Notes: a model not told the origin generated them from the letters alone. DNA of 64,000 bases from Flavobacteriales bacterium (GCA_002722245.1 PBLA01000028.1:58892-122891), one strand, 5' to 3'; counted from the first letter of the stretch, positions 35,171 to 45,588 are shown. Program-made: numbers and translations.

Positions 35171-35958
35171 ATGTTTAGCTTTCAACAACATGTACGCGGA
35201 TTTTTAAACTCGCCTTCTTTAAAGGGTTTAATTCATAGTGTAACGGATTTTAAACTTGAAAAGTTAGCTAAAATTCCATCTTACGAATTCCCTCCAAATC
35301 CTCGACTTGGAAAACGTGTTGAATTTATCTTGAAACAGCTTTTACTTAATGGGCAAAATTATACGCTTTTGGGGGATAATATCGTCCTGAAAAATAAAAA
35401 AAGAACAATTGGAGAAGTTGATTTTTTACTTCAACAAAACAACGTAAACATTCATCTTGAACTTGCATTTAAGTTTTATTTATTTGATGAAACTTTAGCC
35501 AGTAATTTTTAGAGCAGTGGATCGGCCCTAACAGAAAAGATTTTCTCTTTCACAAAATAAACCATCTTGAACATCACCAATTAAAAATCACCCACTCTCC
35601 GGAGTTTAAAGATTATCAGAATATCTGTGGTTCAAATATTTACTACTCTCCTGCATTGCTTTTTAAAGCTCAACTTTTTCTGCCTTATCTAAAAAAAGTC
35701 AATATACCACCAAACTTCAGTCAGTGCATCTGCGGTGAGTGGATGAATTTTAAACATTTTGAATCCTATGATGATGCATTTCTTTTTTGTATTCCAAATA
35801 AACAAGATTGGGTGGTAGAACCGAAAGAAAATAACGTTTGGTACATAAAGCAGAAAGCGATTAAAATAATCATTGCGTGTCATGAACGAAAATTTTCACC
35901 ACTTGTTTGGATTAAAAAGGAAGGATTATTTAAAAAGATTTTTGTGGTTTGGTGGTGA
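35171..35958 (+). pseudogene. DUF1853 family protein gene broken by a one-base frameshift
   Basis: The start ATG 35171 gives MFSFQQHVRGFLNSPSLKG, continuing to FDETLASNF and a stop at about 35512. In the next frame the sequence goes on as LEQWIGPNRKDFLFHKINHL and runs open to 35958, and WIGPNRKD is the conserved core of DUF1853. One more T in the T5 run at 35506-35510 restores a continuous 262-residue protein of normal DUF1853 length. Function of the family is unknown. The gene is divergent from the cytochrome (31-base gap). The upstream in-frame extension to 35024 lies on the cytochrome gene and is unlikely to be translated. Confidence 0.8.
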
Positions 35959-36017
35959 TATTTAAAATCTCGCTTTTTATTTTCAGCTCACTTAATCAAA
36001 ATAATTTTAGCGCATAA

Positions 36018-39000
36018 TCATTGTGCTGATTTTAAAATCTCTACCATATCCGAGAGTTTTACACGATCGTTTTCATAATACGCAACTAAAAAGGCGTCGG
36101 GAAAACCTGTTTTTAAGAGCTCTTCTTTAAAGGCTGCTGCCTCAGATATGTTTTTAAAGCTCCCCGTCATGTAACGCGTAACTCCATGGGCAGTAACCTG
36201 CTTTGTTAAATTAGGCAGTCCCGCAAATTTACCTTTTAAATCTTCTGGTATATCGCCTTTAAACAAGCCAACCTGCACCATAATTAATACTTTACTTAAT
36301 TCGTATTGCGCATTTGAATTCGTAGATTTAGTAGAGGTTAAATCGTCCTTGGTAATTACATTCGATTCTTCTCCAGGAGCTACAACACGCTGACCATTAT
36401 TATATGCTACAACAAATGCTTCTGGAAAACCTTTTGACTTTACTTCTTGTTTATAGGCTTCAGCATCTGCATAGGTTTTAAATCCTCCTGTTAGATAACG
36501 TTTATATTGACCGTAAACCTCCATTTCCATTTCTTCAAACTGCGACAATCCACCAGGCTCTTCTCCATCTTTATAGGCCCCTACTTGAACTTTGTAATCT
36601 ACTTCTGATTCTGAAGGGTTTTCTTTTCTATCCGAATTAGATACATCTTCAGGTAAAAATGTAGATGTAGTACTATTTTCAATTGGTTTAACTGTTTCTT
36701 TTATTTGCTCAAACCGTTCCTTATTTACCAAATCAGTTACCTTTATTCTTCTTCCATCTTTGTAGGCTACAACAAAAGCGCCTTTGAAGCCCATTCTTCT
36801 TAACTCCAATTTACTTATGTATGCCTGCTGATAGGATGCATATGAACCTGTTACATATTTTGTAATTCCTCCAGAAGTTGGAAATGACAATGTGTTTACA
36901 CCTCTAAAAATATTTTTGTTGATCTTTTGGCGGTACGCACCCAATTGAACACGATATAAAATGTCATCGGTTTTAATTAGATCCGCCTCATCACTTAGTT
37001 CAGCTAGTTTTTGAATGGTTTCTGAATCAAAAACAGACTCAATGGCAATTTCTTTGATGGCGCCATTTTCAACTTTAACCAGTGAGGGTTCCAATCCTTT
37101 TTTTAGTAATTCCTCCATTTTACTTTTCGCTTCACCTGGGGAATCATAAGAACCTTGAACATATGTAGTCATATTAGGGTTGGTTGTTTCGATACTTTCA
37201 ACATCAGGAACTGATAGAATTTTATTCACCTCTTCATTGGAAACATCGGTTTTAAAAGACCCCATACTTACCGAATACTTCCCGTCTAATTCTTCTTTCC
37301 TAATCACTTTAGGTTTACCATCTTTAAAAAACGCCACTTTAGCATCTGTAAAACCTTGTTTATTTTGTTCGGATTTTTCATTATAGGCCTCTTGCTCTGT
37401 TTTGTGTGGTTGATTGGATAAAACATCTATAGTACCGTCTGTATTGTCAATTTTAATTGTGTTAGGAGCATTTTCTAATTTTTCTTTTTCTTCATTCGAG
37501 GTAGTTTGATCGATGGTCCCTAAACTAACGACGAAGCTGTTTTCAAGTGGATAGGTTAATGAAGAGTCAATCGGTAAGCTGGTTGCTGATAAATTTACTT
37601 CACCATCTTTGGATGAAGTACTTTCTACAAATTCATCTCCATTCATTGTTCCTACTTTAGCATCTATTCCTTTGCTTTTTACAGATTCAGCGATCAAGTT
37701 TGCTTCAGATTGCGTTAACGTTTCATCCGTAACCAAAATTGTTTCTCCTTGAGCTGTTGTTATTTCCTTTGCCCCTGTTTCTTTAAGAATATTCTTTTTT
37801 ATGGCCTCTTTTTCTGGATCAGTCGTTTTCCCAAGGTTAATCACATATTTTTCTAGAGGACCATCTCCACTTTTAGGAATTTGTATTGAACCGCCAACGG
37901 GATTTAATTCTCCATTTTCTATCTGAACAACTGATGCGTCAATTTGACTCAACTTCATCTGCTCTACTATTTTTTCTGCATCTTCTTTACTTGTAATTGG
38001 AGTCGAAATCAGTTGAGATTCTCCAGATCGTGTAATCACCTCTACAACATCCATTTTCTGCTCTATAGTTGATCGAACACCTTTTACTACAGAATCACTT
38101 GGGTTACCAAATTTGATAGCAAAAAGACCATTTTTTTCTTTTAGCACTTCACTCTCTTTTGAAGGTGATAAATGATCAACTGGAATTAAGTCCCCATTCT
38201 TCACTTCAACTAATTGGGGAGTAATACCTAATTTCTTTAATTGACTTATTTTCTTAACTGCCTCATCAAGGGTTTGATTTTCACTTGCAACAATTCTTGT
38301 CGTTCCATTTTTGGTTTCAACTGAATCCACAGCAATAATTTTACCAATTGATTTTAAAGATTTCTCAACAATAGGGTCATTTGTCTTTCCAACATCAATT
38401 GTATACCCGCCGTTTAATTCTGCTAAAGTTTCTGCACCCATTTTTGTCGTTCTTGGTGCTGTTTGAGTCTGCAACAAACGGCTAATATCAACAGGGAACA
38501 TTTCTCCATTTTTTACTTTTTTCACAGTAACATTTATAGCCTGATCCTGAAATTCTTTTGCAGTTTGAGCAACCGTTGTTTCAGACTGAGGACGCTTTGA
38601 AATTATTCGCACTTCGCCCTCTTTTGTGGTGACTTCCTCTACTTCAATGCGCGAATTAATTTTATTTAGGTCCTTTTGGGTATTGGGATTGTTTTTCAAT
38701 CCAAAATCCAATACATAATTATTTTCTAATCCTTTGAGGGTGGTTGTTTTACCTTCTTCCTTTTTTCGGGATTGATTCCAAACTTCAGAACCAACTGGAT
38801 TTGATGATTCTACATCATTTATTTCAATACCAATCGATTCTGTTCTTTGATTTTCTACTTTCACCACTTCTGCCATTGGATATTTTGTCCGATCTACCTT
38901 TTCCAATGCTTGTTTTGCACCAACTTGATCAATAAAGGGCCCAATAACATAATCACTTTTCCCACTATCCCCTTTTAATACGACAACATCCTCGTAATCA

Positions 39001-40526
39001 AAAAACTTCATTTTATCCTTGCTATTAGCGCTTGCCTCTGTTTCACCTAATTTGATTCCCAACATTCCTTCTAGCTGTTCTTTGTTGGTGAAATATTCTT
39101 CAAAACGCTGTTTAAGTTCTTTTTTAGACTTTTTATCCCATTGAGGTAATGAAAAATACTCATCTCCCTCCCACACCACTATGGTTGAATTTTTAAATCC
39201 TTTTTTAGTCAATGCTTCTTTTCGATCTTTTGCTTCTTGCAATAAAACGTACTTTTTGGAAAGATAGGCCGTTTGATTCCTCTTGTTTAAAACACCAACA
39301 ATGTCATCCTCTGCTAGGAATTTTTTCGCTAAATCCTCTGTAATGTCACCTGCATATTCACCGAGTAAAACTCTATACTGCCTTGCTTTCTCTGGTTCAC
39401 CAGCTATTTTATGAAGGATTTCAATGGGAATTTCTGCCGAATCAACATACCTTAAATATTGCTGGTAAAAATCTTCATCCGTTAAGGTTTCACCATAAGC
39501 ATTTACAAATGATGATGGTGGTGTTTTTGCTTCTTGATCTAAATAATTTGGAACACCATCTTGGTCATCATCAATAGGACAACCATAAATATCAACATCT
39601 ACTCCCAGCGGAGTATATGGGCAAAGATCTATTCCATCCAATACACCATCACCGTCTTCATCTTCGCCATCAACAGAAAAATAATCTGGAAATGAGAACT
39701 CCGTACGATCAACTTTTGGAGGTGCACTCAATAAATCGTAGTGTAATGAAACGGAATTAAATGTAAAATAATCGTTCAATGGATTTCCTTTTCGAACTCC
39801 TTCTCCATTTTTACTCACATTATCAATGAGGTCTGTAAAAGTATAATGAAATGTAGACCCAACCTTAAAGGATAAACGATCTGAAATGGCCATATTTACC
39901 CCAATTCCTACAGGTATAGCTATTGCAAGTTGTGGATAAGTTCCAAATCCATCAAGATTAGCAGCACGTAAATCGGTTTCATATTTGTAATCACGATACA
40001 TTATAGAGGCCTGACTGGCTTGCGGTGATTGCTGATTAATATCTCTAATGGTTCCATCACTCCAATAGTGATAAAGGGTTCCATTTTCGTCTACTAGGTC
40101 ACCTTTACTATTATATTCAAAACTTTCAAATCCAAATGTAATGTATGGGTTAAGTACATCAGACCAGTTGAGCCAATGACCTAAATTAATATTTCCATAA
40201 ACAGAAACAGAATATATATCTGTACGAAAGTTAAGATTACGATCAACGGAACGTTCATTACCGATCATCGTCCCCGTCAGAAAGCTAAACCCTAAATCGG
40301 AATAACTGTTTATTTTTCGCGCAATAAAAACCTCATAAGCAAATTGATTCATGAGGGATGATTGATTTCCAATACTATTAACATCTCCGTAATAATTAAG
40401 AAATCCAACTCCTAATCCCAGAGAAGGTTTTATCTCTTTGGAAATAAGCACATTTTCTTGTGCATGCATATTTCCAAAAAAACATGCGAACACCAACCAT
40501 ATTATTCGTAAACAGCACTTACTCAT
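36018..40526 (-). CDS. Very large beta-barrel/TSP3/multi-SPOR envelope protein
   Basis: About 1502 residues from the ATG at 40524-40526, which is preceded by GAGGGAAGAG and begins a clean signal peptide (MSKCCLRIIWLVFACFF, cleavage after HAQ). The upstream ATG at 40565 only adds 13 odd residues. An N-terminal beta barrel (about 25-270) resembles outer-membrane proteins. TSP3-like calcium loops follow (DEDGDGVLDGIDLCPY, DDDQDGVPNYLD). About 11 SPOR-like repeats, of about 75 residues, then run to the end; the last three are clearest (YRVQLGAYRQ, YKVQVGAYKDG, MVQVGLFKG) and end in KGAFVVAYKDGRR-like strands. SPOR domains bind bare peptidoglycan glycans. Confidence 0.85.
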   Translation of the reverse strand: MSKCCLRIIWLVFACFFGNMHAQENVLISKEIKPSLGLGVGFLNYYGDVNSIGNQSSLMNQFAYEVFIARKINSYSDLGFSFLTGTMIGNERSVDRNLNFRTDIYSVSVYGNINLGHWLNWSDVLNPYITFGFESFEYNSKGDLVDENGTLYHYWSDGTIRDINQQSPQASQASIMYRDYKYETDLRAANLDGFGTYPQLAIAIPVGIGVNMAISDRLSFKVGSTFHYTFTDLIDNVSKNGEGVRKGNPLNDYFTFNSVSLHYDLLSAPPKVDRTEFSFPDYFSVDGEDEDGDGVLDGIDLCPYTPLGVDVDIYGCPIDDDQDGVPNYLDQEAKTPPSSFVNAYGETLTDEDFYQQYLRYVDSAEIPIEILHKIAGEPEKARQYRVLLGEYAGDITEDLAKKFLAEDDIVGVLNKRNQTAYLSKKYVLLQEAKDRKEALTKKGFKNSTIVVWEGDEYFSLPQWDKKSKKELKQRFEEYFTNKEQLEGMLGIKLGETEASANSKDKMKFFDYEDVVVLKGDSGKSDYVIGPFIDQVGAKQALEKVDRTKYPMAEVVKVENQRTESIGIEINDVESSNPVGSEVWNQSRKKEEGKTTTLKGLENNYVLDFGLKNNPNTQKDLNKINSRIEVEEVTTKEGEVRIISKRPQSETTVAQTAKEFQDQAINVTVKKVKNGEMFPVDISRLLQTQTAPRTTKMGAETLAELNGGYTIDVGKTNDPIVEKSLKSIGKIIAVDSVETKNGTTRIVASENQTLDEAVKKISQLKKLGITPQLVEVKNGDLIPVDHLSPSKESEVLKEKNGLFAIKFGNPSDSVVKGVRSTIEQKMDVVEVITRSGESQLISTPITSKEDAEKIVEQMKLSQIDASVVQIENGELNPVGGSIQIPKSGDGPLEKYVINLGKTTDPEKEAIKKNILKETGAKEITTAQGETILVTDETLTQSEANLIAESVKSKGIDAKVGTMNGDEFVESTSSKDGEVNLSATSLPIDSSLTYPLENSFVVSLGTIDQTTSNEEKEKLENAPNTIKIDNTDGTIDVLSNQPHKTEQEAYNEKSEQNKQGFTDAKVAFFKDGKPKVIRKEELDGKYSVSMGSFKTDVSNEEVNKILSVPDVESIETTNPNMTTYVQGSYDSPGEAKSKMEELLKKGLEPSLVKVENGAIKEIAIESVFDSETIQKLAELSDEADLIKTDDILYRVQLGAYRQKINKNIFRGVNTLSFPTSGGITKYVTGSYASYQQAYISKLELRRMGFKGAFVVAYKDGRRIKVTDLVNKERFEQIKETVKPIENSTTSTFLPEDVSNSDRKENPSESEVDYKVQVGAYKDGEEPGGLSQFEEMEMEVYGQYKRYLTGGFKTYADAEAYKQEVKSKGFPEAFVVAYNNGQRVVAPGEESNVITKDDLTSTKSTNSNAQYELSKVLIMVQVGLFKGDIPEDLKGKFAGLPNLTKQVTAHGVTRYMTGSFKNISEAAAFKEELLKTGFPDAFLVAYYENDRVKLSDMVEILKSAQ

Positions 40527-40593
40527 AACTCTTCCCTCAACCGAGGGATTTGAAACACCTAACATCTACGTTTCTTTCATTAAAAAGTTCATA

Positions 40594-40624
40594 CAAATAT
40601 ATACGGATTTAATTTTCTACCTAA
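40594..40624 (-). promoter_or_regulatory. Promoter of the multi-SPOR gene
   Basis: On the minus strand TATATTTG (40594-40601) is an exact -7 element, and TTAG (40621-40624) is a one-base-off -33 element at a spacing of 19. The start would give a leader of about 60 bases before the preferred ATG. Confidence 0.65.
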
Positions 40625-40830
40625 AAGTATTTATACAGAACTCTAAATGTTTTTTTGTTATTCTTCAAAGTCCATGAACTTATTCTTTTTTAAAATACTG
40701 TCACCTTGCCAATGATCTAGATGTTAAACGTAAATACCGCAGAGAAGCTTCAAATTAAATGTTCAATCTTAATGCATTCTTTAAGAAAATCGGTTCTCTC
40801 TATTCCTATTAAAAATTCCTTTTTTAACAC

Positions 40831-40860
40831 AAAAAACCGAGGTAAAAAGTTACCTCGGTT
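40831..40860 (-). terminator. Terminator of mdh
   Basis: aaccgaggtaa (40835-40845) and ttacctcggtt (40850-40860) are exact reverse complements around four bases, and the minus strand runs into six T. Confidence 0.9.
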
Positions 40861-40947
40861 TAGTCTTGTTTGCTTAAATCCCGCTATCTCATTAACATAA
40901 CGAATATTTCAGCTTTGCCACGAACAGCACCATAAATTCAGCCGAAT

Positions 40948-41895
40948 TTATGCTTCTGCTCCTTGATTCATTTTATCTAATACAGACATTACATCTTTAA
41001 CAGCAACAGCTGACTCCTCCAATAATGCCTTTTCATCAGGAGTTAAATTTAACTCAATAATTTTCTCTATTCCTTCCTTACCTAATACACAAGGCACACC
41101 TAAATAAATATCGTTCAAACCATATTCACCGGTTAACCATGCACAAACTGGAAAAACTCTTTTTTGATCTCTAACAATAGCTTCTACCATTTGAGCAGCT
41201 GCTGCACCTGGAGCATACCACGCTGAAGTACCCATTAGGTTTACCAATTCACCTCCTCCTTTTTTTGTTCTCTCAACAATTGCATTCAGTTTATCTTCTG
41301 CAACTAAATCTGTTACAGGAATACCTCCTACATTTGTAAATCTTGGTAAAGGCACCATTGTATCTCCATGGCCCCCTAATAATAAAGCCTGTATATCTTT
41401 CACTGAAACACCTGTTTCATCTGCTAAGAATGCCTTGTAACGAGCTGTATCAAGAATACCAGCCATACCCATTACTTTGTTCGATGCTTTTTGTGCTGTT
41501 AGATATGCACAATACGTCATAACATCTAATGGATTCGATACAACAATAATAATTGCATTTGGAGAATGCTTGATTACGTTTTCTGTAACTGACTTTACGA
41601 TTCCCGCATTCGTCGCAATTAAATCATCACGACTCATACCTGGTTTTCTTGGTAAACCTGAAGTGATAACAACAACATCAGATCCTGCAGTTTTTGTGTA
41701 ATCATTTGTAGATCCTACAGTTTTAGTGTTATACATGTTTACAGCAGCTGTTTGCCACATATCTAAGGACTTTCCCTCTGCAACACCTTCTTTGATGTCC
41801 AATAGAACTACCTCAGAAGCTAATTCTTTGTGTGCGCAAACGTTAGCACAAGTTGCTCCAACGTTACCAGCACCAACAACAGTAATTTTACTCAT
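40948..41895 (-). CDS. mdh: Malate dehydrogenase
   Basis: 315 residues, normal length. Oxidises malate to oxaloacetate with NAD in the TCA cycle. The Rossmann motif is GAGNVGA (8-14) with an acidic residue at the end of the next strand (VVLLDI), which points to NAD. Substrate-binding SGLPRKPGMSRDDL, VVSNPLDVMTYCAYL and the catalytic-His region LLGGHGDTMVPLPR are intact; it is of the LDH-like type of bacterial MDH. Stands alone with its own terminator. Confidence 0.96.
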   Translation of the reverse strand: MSKITVVGAGNVGATCANVCAHKELASEVVLLDIKEGVAEGKSLDMWQTAAVNMYNTKTVGSTNDYTKTAGSDVVVITSGLPRKPGMSRDDLIATNAGIVKSVTENVIKHSPNAIIIVVSNPLDVMTYCAYLTAQKASNKVMGMAGILDTARYKAFLADETGVSVKDIQALLLGGHGDTMVPLPRFTNVGGIPVTDLVAEDKLNAIVERTKKGGGELVNLMGTSAWYAPGAAAAQMVEAIVRDQKRVFPVCAWLTGEYGLNDIYLGVPCVLGKEGIEKIIELNLTPDEKALLEESAVAVKDVMSVLDKMNQGAEA

Positions 41896-42114
41896 AATAT
41901 GAATTTAAATAATTGGTCTTAAAAAATTGAGGGATAAAAATAATGATTAAGGTCCATATATTAAAGAATTCAAGCGTCTTCTTTCTTTTGAAAAAAAAAT
42001 ATTTTCTTCTAAGGCAACCCTACAAAAAAGCCCACGTCAATTAAGTGGCTAGAATCAGATTTAGAACGTGGTACCTATTATTGAAAATTAACTACTACCT
42101 ATCCCTAATTTTCT

Positions 42115-42150
42115 AAAGCCCTCACAGACTTCATTTGTGAGGGCTTTTTT
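42115..42150 (+). terminator. Hairpin with plus-strand T run, no known plus-strand gene before it
   Basis: aaagccctcaca (42115-42126) and tgtgagggcttt (42136-42147) form a perfect 12-bp stem. The plus strand ends in six T, whereas the minus strand has only three. The last codons of the minus-strand M16 gene lie in the right arm. Either it is a weak terminator for that gene or it ends an unseen plus-strand transcript in 41896-42115. Confidence 0.6.
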
Positions 42151-43414
42151 CATTCATTCCACCTGCTTGGACAAGAACAAATTCTTCCCATTTAAAATAT
42201 TTTTCTGCAGCGTATTGAATATCTTGAGGAGTGATATGGGATAACGTTTGAATGTAATCATCATAATAGGACCAATTTAAACCAAATGCGTCCACAGCAA
42301 AAAAACGATCAATCTGTTCAAATGCTCCATCAAAACTCTTTAATAATTTTCCCTTTAAATAATTTTTTAAGACGTCCAGTTCTTCTAAAGGAATCAATTC
42401 TGTTTGCAGATGAATGATTTCCTTTCTAATCTCATCAAATGCAGCCTCTCCTTTGTCTTTGAGAATATCTGATGCAATAACTAAACTCGTTGCATTTTCA
42501 TACCCGAGTATACTTGAATGAATACCATATGTCCATCCTTTTTCCTCACGGATATTCTGCATAAGTCTAGAGCCGAAATATCCTCCAAGTAAAGTGTTTG
42601 CAATGCTTATCTTGTGAAAATCTGGATGAGTTTTGGAGGGTAAAATTTTTCCCAACATAATACTGCATTGTTCAGCATCTTTAGGAATTATATGTTTACC
42701 AAGTTTTGCTTTTGGCTTTCTCGCATTTTCCTTCTCGCCCTTATTCGCAATAGGCAAAGATTGAACAAAAGAGGTAACCAAAGACTTAGACTGATCAGAT
42801 ATGCACCCCGAAATGAGGAATTTAAAAGGGGAAGCAATAATTTTTTCATGTATGTAATTTACCGACATGGAATATTCTACTTTGTCGAAATCTTCATAAT
42901 GAGCAACTTTTCCGTACTGACTTTCATTAAATAAAACCTCAGCAAATTTCTGACGCGCCAAAAAACTAGTTTTTTCACAATCGATTAAAAATTCATTTTT
43001 TTGCTTCAATCGCAATCGATTAAATTCACGTTCAGGCAGATGAGGAGAGATAATCACATCCTTTATTATTTGTAACAATTCATTTAAATTTCGTTCTAAA
43101 ACATAAAATGAAAGCGTTCCAAAATCCTTAGATATTTCAAATCCGTAGTATACTCCCAAGCCGTTAATCGCTTCTTTAAATGATGTACCATTAAGTTGTT
43201 CAGATCCATCTTTTAAAATATCAAATGCGAGAGAAGCAACTAGGGGTTGTGATTGATATTTTGAACCCGCATTATATATTAACTCTAGCTTTAATAAAGG
43301 TGCGCTCCCTCCATTTACATAGTTTATTTCAACGCCATTCAATGTTTGTTTCTCAACTGAGAGCTTTGTTAATTCTATTTTATTTTGAACTTTAGGCGCT
43401 AAACTTCTATCCAT
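42131..43414 (-). CDS. M16-family peptidase-like subunit (no zinc motif)
   Basis: 427 residues. The M16 fold is shown by LELIYNAGSKYQ, LRLKQKNEFL, and RLMQNIREEKGWTYGIHSSI near residue 290-310. The HxxEH zinc motif of the first M16 gene is absent at the corresponding N-terminal position, so this is the non-catalytic partner, as in PqqL/insulysin-type two-chain enzymes. It overlaps the upstream catalytic M16 gene by eight bases, so the two are coexpressed. Cellular location is unclear because no signal peptide is visible. Terminates within the 42115-42150 hairpin. Confidence 0.88.
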   Translation of the reverse strand: MDRSLAPKVQNKIELTKLSVEKQTLNGVEINYVNGGSAPLLKLELIYNAGSKYQSQPLVASLAFDILKDGSEQLNGTSFKEAINGLGVYYGFEISKDFGTLSFYVLERNLNELLQIIKDVIISPHLPEREFNRLRLKQKNEFLIDCEKTSFLARQKFAEVLFNESQYGKVAHYEDFDKVEYSMSVNYIHEKIIASPFKFLISGCISDQSKSLVTSFVQSLPIANKGEKENARKPKAKLGKHIIPKDAEQCSIMLGKILPSKTHPDFHKISIANTLLGGYFGSRLMQNIREEKGWTYGIHSSILGYENATSLVIASDILKDKGEAAFDEIRKEIIHLQTELIPLEELDVLKNYLKGKLLKSFDGAFEQIDRFFAVDAFGLNWSYYDDYIQTLSHITPQDIQYAAEKYFKWEEFVLVQAGGMNEKSPHK

Positions 43415-44651
43415 TTTTAGACTTCTTTACATTTAATTGACAAAGATTCTTTTTTATCATGAACTCATTCATCCATTCTTTAATTTTTTCAGAAGAGACA
43501 TTCTGATAGTTTTGTAACTCTTTATTAATGTCACTTACATGATGACATAACTCTGAATATGCTAGATTCATGGCTTTATTCATTACATTCATCTCACCAT
43601 AAACATGAGCAGTTTCAAACTTATTTTTCACTTTTAACAATTCTATTTCGGAGGGTCCGCTCTTTTTTAATTCATTTATAATTTTCCACATTTCTTCCTC
43701 TACCTGAGAAAATGAGATGCCATCATTCATCTTCCCTGATATAATGAACATACCTGGGCCTCTATCCCCAGTAACATAAGAGCTTATACTCGAAACTAAA
43801 TTAAGTTCAAATGCGAGACGCTGGTGAAGTAGAGAACTTTCGTCTCTACCCAATAAATCACTTGTTAAATCTGCTGTTGGAAAATCAGCATTTGTTCTTT
43901 GTCCTATTTTAAATGACCACAAAAAAGCATTCAACGGAACGTCCTCCTCTACGGTTTTAATACGTTGTTCGACCTGTGGCTTTTCAGGAGTATAAAAGGG
44001 ACGATCAATCGTTGATGACTCTATGCTTCCAAACCATTTTTCCACCAATTGAAGCGTACTTTCAATCTCAACATCACCGCAAATGGAAAGAATGCAATTA
44101 TTTGGCGCATAAAATTTATTGTAAAAACGCATCGCATCGTCAAGAGAAACCTTCTCTATGTGTTCAATTGATTCTCCGATTGTTGCCCATTTGTAGGGAT
44201 GATCCTTGTAGGTTAAGGCTCTTAATTGCGCTAAATTATTTCCATAAGGCTGATTCAAATAACGCTGTTTAAACTCCTCTATAACCACCTGCCTTTGGGT
44301 TTCCAAACTTTTTGAGGTTAAGTTTAACTGAAACATCCGATCACTCTCTAACCACAATGCTAATTCCAAATTTGTTTTTGGAAGAGTGATATAATAATTG
44401 GTATAATCATTTGTTGTAAACGCATTATTTTGACCTCCAGCATTTTGAACCTGTATATCATAATCGGGAGCATTTTTACTTCCAGAAAACATAAGGTGTT
44501 CAAAAAAATGAGCTAACCCTGTCATGGTTGGATCTTCATCCCGAGCTCCAACGTCAAAAGCAAGATTTACAGCAACAATAGGCGTAGATTCGTCCTGATG
44601 AACAATAACCTTTAACCCATTCCTTAATTCATATTTCTCGTAGTTAATCAT
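43407..44651 (-). CDS. M16-family zinc peptidase (catalytic subunit)
   Basis: 414 residues. Zinc motif HFFEH at 48-52 with the third ligand Glu in the later VVIEEFKQRY helix. The family partner is the next gene. The fold then continues with NNCILSICGD and HQRLAFELNLVSS. It cleaves unstructured peptides; the natural substrate is unknown. Overlaps the upstream FabK-like gene by eight bases and the second M16 gene by eight bases, so the three genes are one translational unit. Confidence 0.92.
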   Translation of the reverse strand: MINYEKYELRNGLKVIVHQDESTPIVAVNLAFDVGARDEDPTMTGLAHFFEHLMFSGSKNAPDYDIQVQNAGGQNNAFTTNDYTNYYITLPKTNLELALWLESDRMFQLNLTSKSLETQRQVVIEEFKQRYLNQPYGNNLAQLRALTYKDHPYKWATIGESIEHIEKVSLDDAMRFYNKFYAPNNCILSICGDVEIESTLQLVEKWFGSIESSTIDRPFYTPEKPQVEQRIKTVEEDVPLNAFLWSFKIGQRTNADFPTADLTSDLLGRDESSLLHQRLAFELNLVSSISSYVTGDRGPGMFIISGKMNDGISFSQVEEEMWKIINELKKSGPSEIELLKVKNKFETAHVYGEMNVMNKAMNLAYSELCHHVSDINKELQNYQNVSSEKIKEWMNEFMIKKNLCQLNVKKSKNG

Positions 44652-45588
44652 GAAAAGAAAACAAATTTAATTTAGCGGATTCATAGTCCATGATGATCTC
44701 TTGAACTATTGTTTTTACAGAGTCTATGGATTCAATAATTGCAGAAATTTGCCCTATTTCCAAATTACCTTCAATTAAATCTCCCTCAAAAATACCTTTT
44801 TTGATTCGCGACCTTCCGAGCAATTCTTTTAATTCCTCTTTATTTGTACCCTTCTGATACAATTTCAAAATACGGGAATAGAACTCATTTTTCAGCATTC
44901 GGACAGGTGCCAATTCTTTTAACGTAAGTACTGTATCACCATCTTTTGCAGAAAGAACATATTCTTTAAAAAGATCGTGAGCACTGGACTCTTTAGATAT
45001 GGCAAAACGACTGCCTATTTGCACCCCCTCTGCACCAAGACTCATTGCAGCTAACATAGATCGCCCTGTCCCTATTCCTCCTGCCGCAATCACCGGTATT
45101 TTCACTGCTTTAATGATGGATGGCACTAGGCACATTGTGGTGATTTCATCTCTTCCATTATGGCCTCCTGCTTCAAACCCTTCAGCAATTACAGCATCTA
45201 CCCCTGCATCCTGCGCTTTTTTAGCGAATTTAACATTCGCTATAACGTGCATAACCTTTATTCCACGATTTTTCATTCGTTGAGTATACAACCCTGGATT
45301 ACCTCCTGAAGTAATTACGATCTCTACTCCTTCTTCAAAGAGAATTTCGAACAGTTCCTCAATTTGAGGATAAAAAAGTGGAATATTTACTGCAAAAGGA
45401 AATTGGGTCGCTTTTTTACACTTTTGAATATGCAATTTAAGTACATCAGGATACATACTGCCGGCACCAATCACACCTAATATGCCATTATTTGAAGCAG
45501 CAGATGCTAATTTCCATCCACTACACCACACCATTCCTGCCTGAATTATAGGGTGTTTTATACCCAACAAATGAGTAACTCTATTCAT
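44644..45588 (-). CDS. Nitronate monooxygenase/FabK-family flavoenzyme
   Basis: 314 residues, TIM barrel of the 2-nitropropane dioxygenase group. Visible: [14 protein letters not shown] (substrate/FMN face), [20 protein letters not shown] (with the conserved His), [14 protein letters not shown] and [12 protein letters not shown] (FMN phosphate site). Such enzymes either oxidise nitroalkanes or, as FabK, reduce enoyl-ACP in fatty-acid synthesis; the sequence does not separate them. Overlaps the ABC ATPase gene by eight bases and the M16 gene by eight. Confidence 0.88.
   Translation of the reverse strand: MNRVTHLLGIKHPIIQAGMVWCSGWKLASAASNNGILGVIGAGSMYPDVLKLHIQKCKKATQFPFAVNIPLFYPQIEELFEILFEEGVEIVITSGGNPGLYTQRMKNRGIKVMHVIANVKFAKKAQDAGVDAVIAEGFEAGGHNGRDEITTMCLVPSIIKAVKIPVIAAGGIGTGRSMLAAMSLGAEGVQIGSRFAISKESSAHDLFKEYVLSAKDGDTVLTLKELAPVRMLKNEFYSRILKLYQKGTNKEELKELLGRSRIKKGIFEGDLIEGNLEIGQISAIIESIDSVKTIVQEIIMDYESAKLNLFSFHD

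Larger units (their letters stand above)
40566..40947. other. Intergenic region between the multi-SPOR gene and mdh
   Basis: 382 bases. It holds the promoter of the multi-SPOR gene near 40594-40624 and the mdh terminator at 40831-40860. No further gene or RNA gene was recognised in the rest. Confidence 0.7.
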
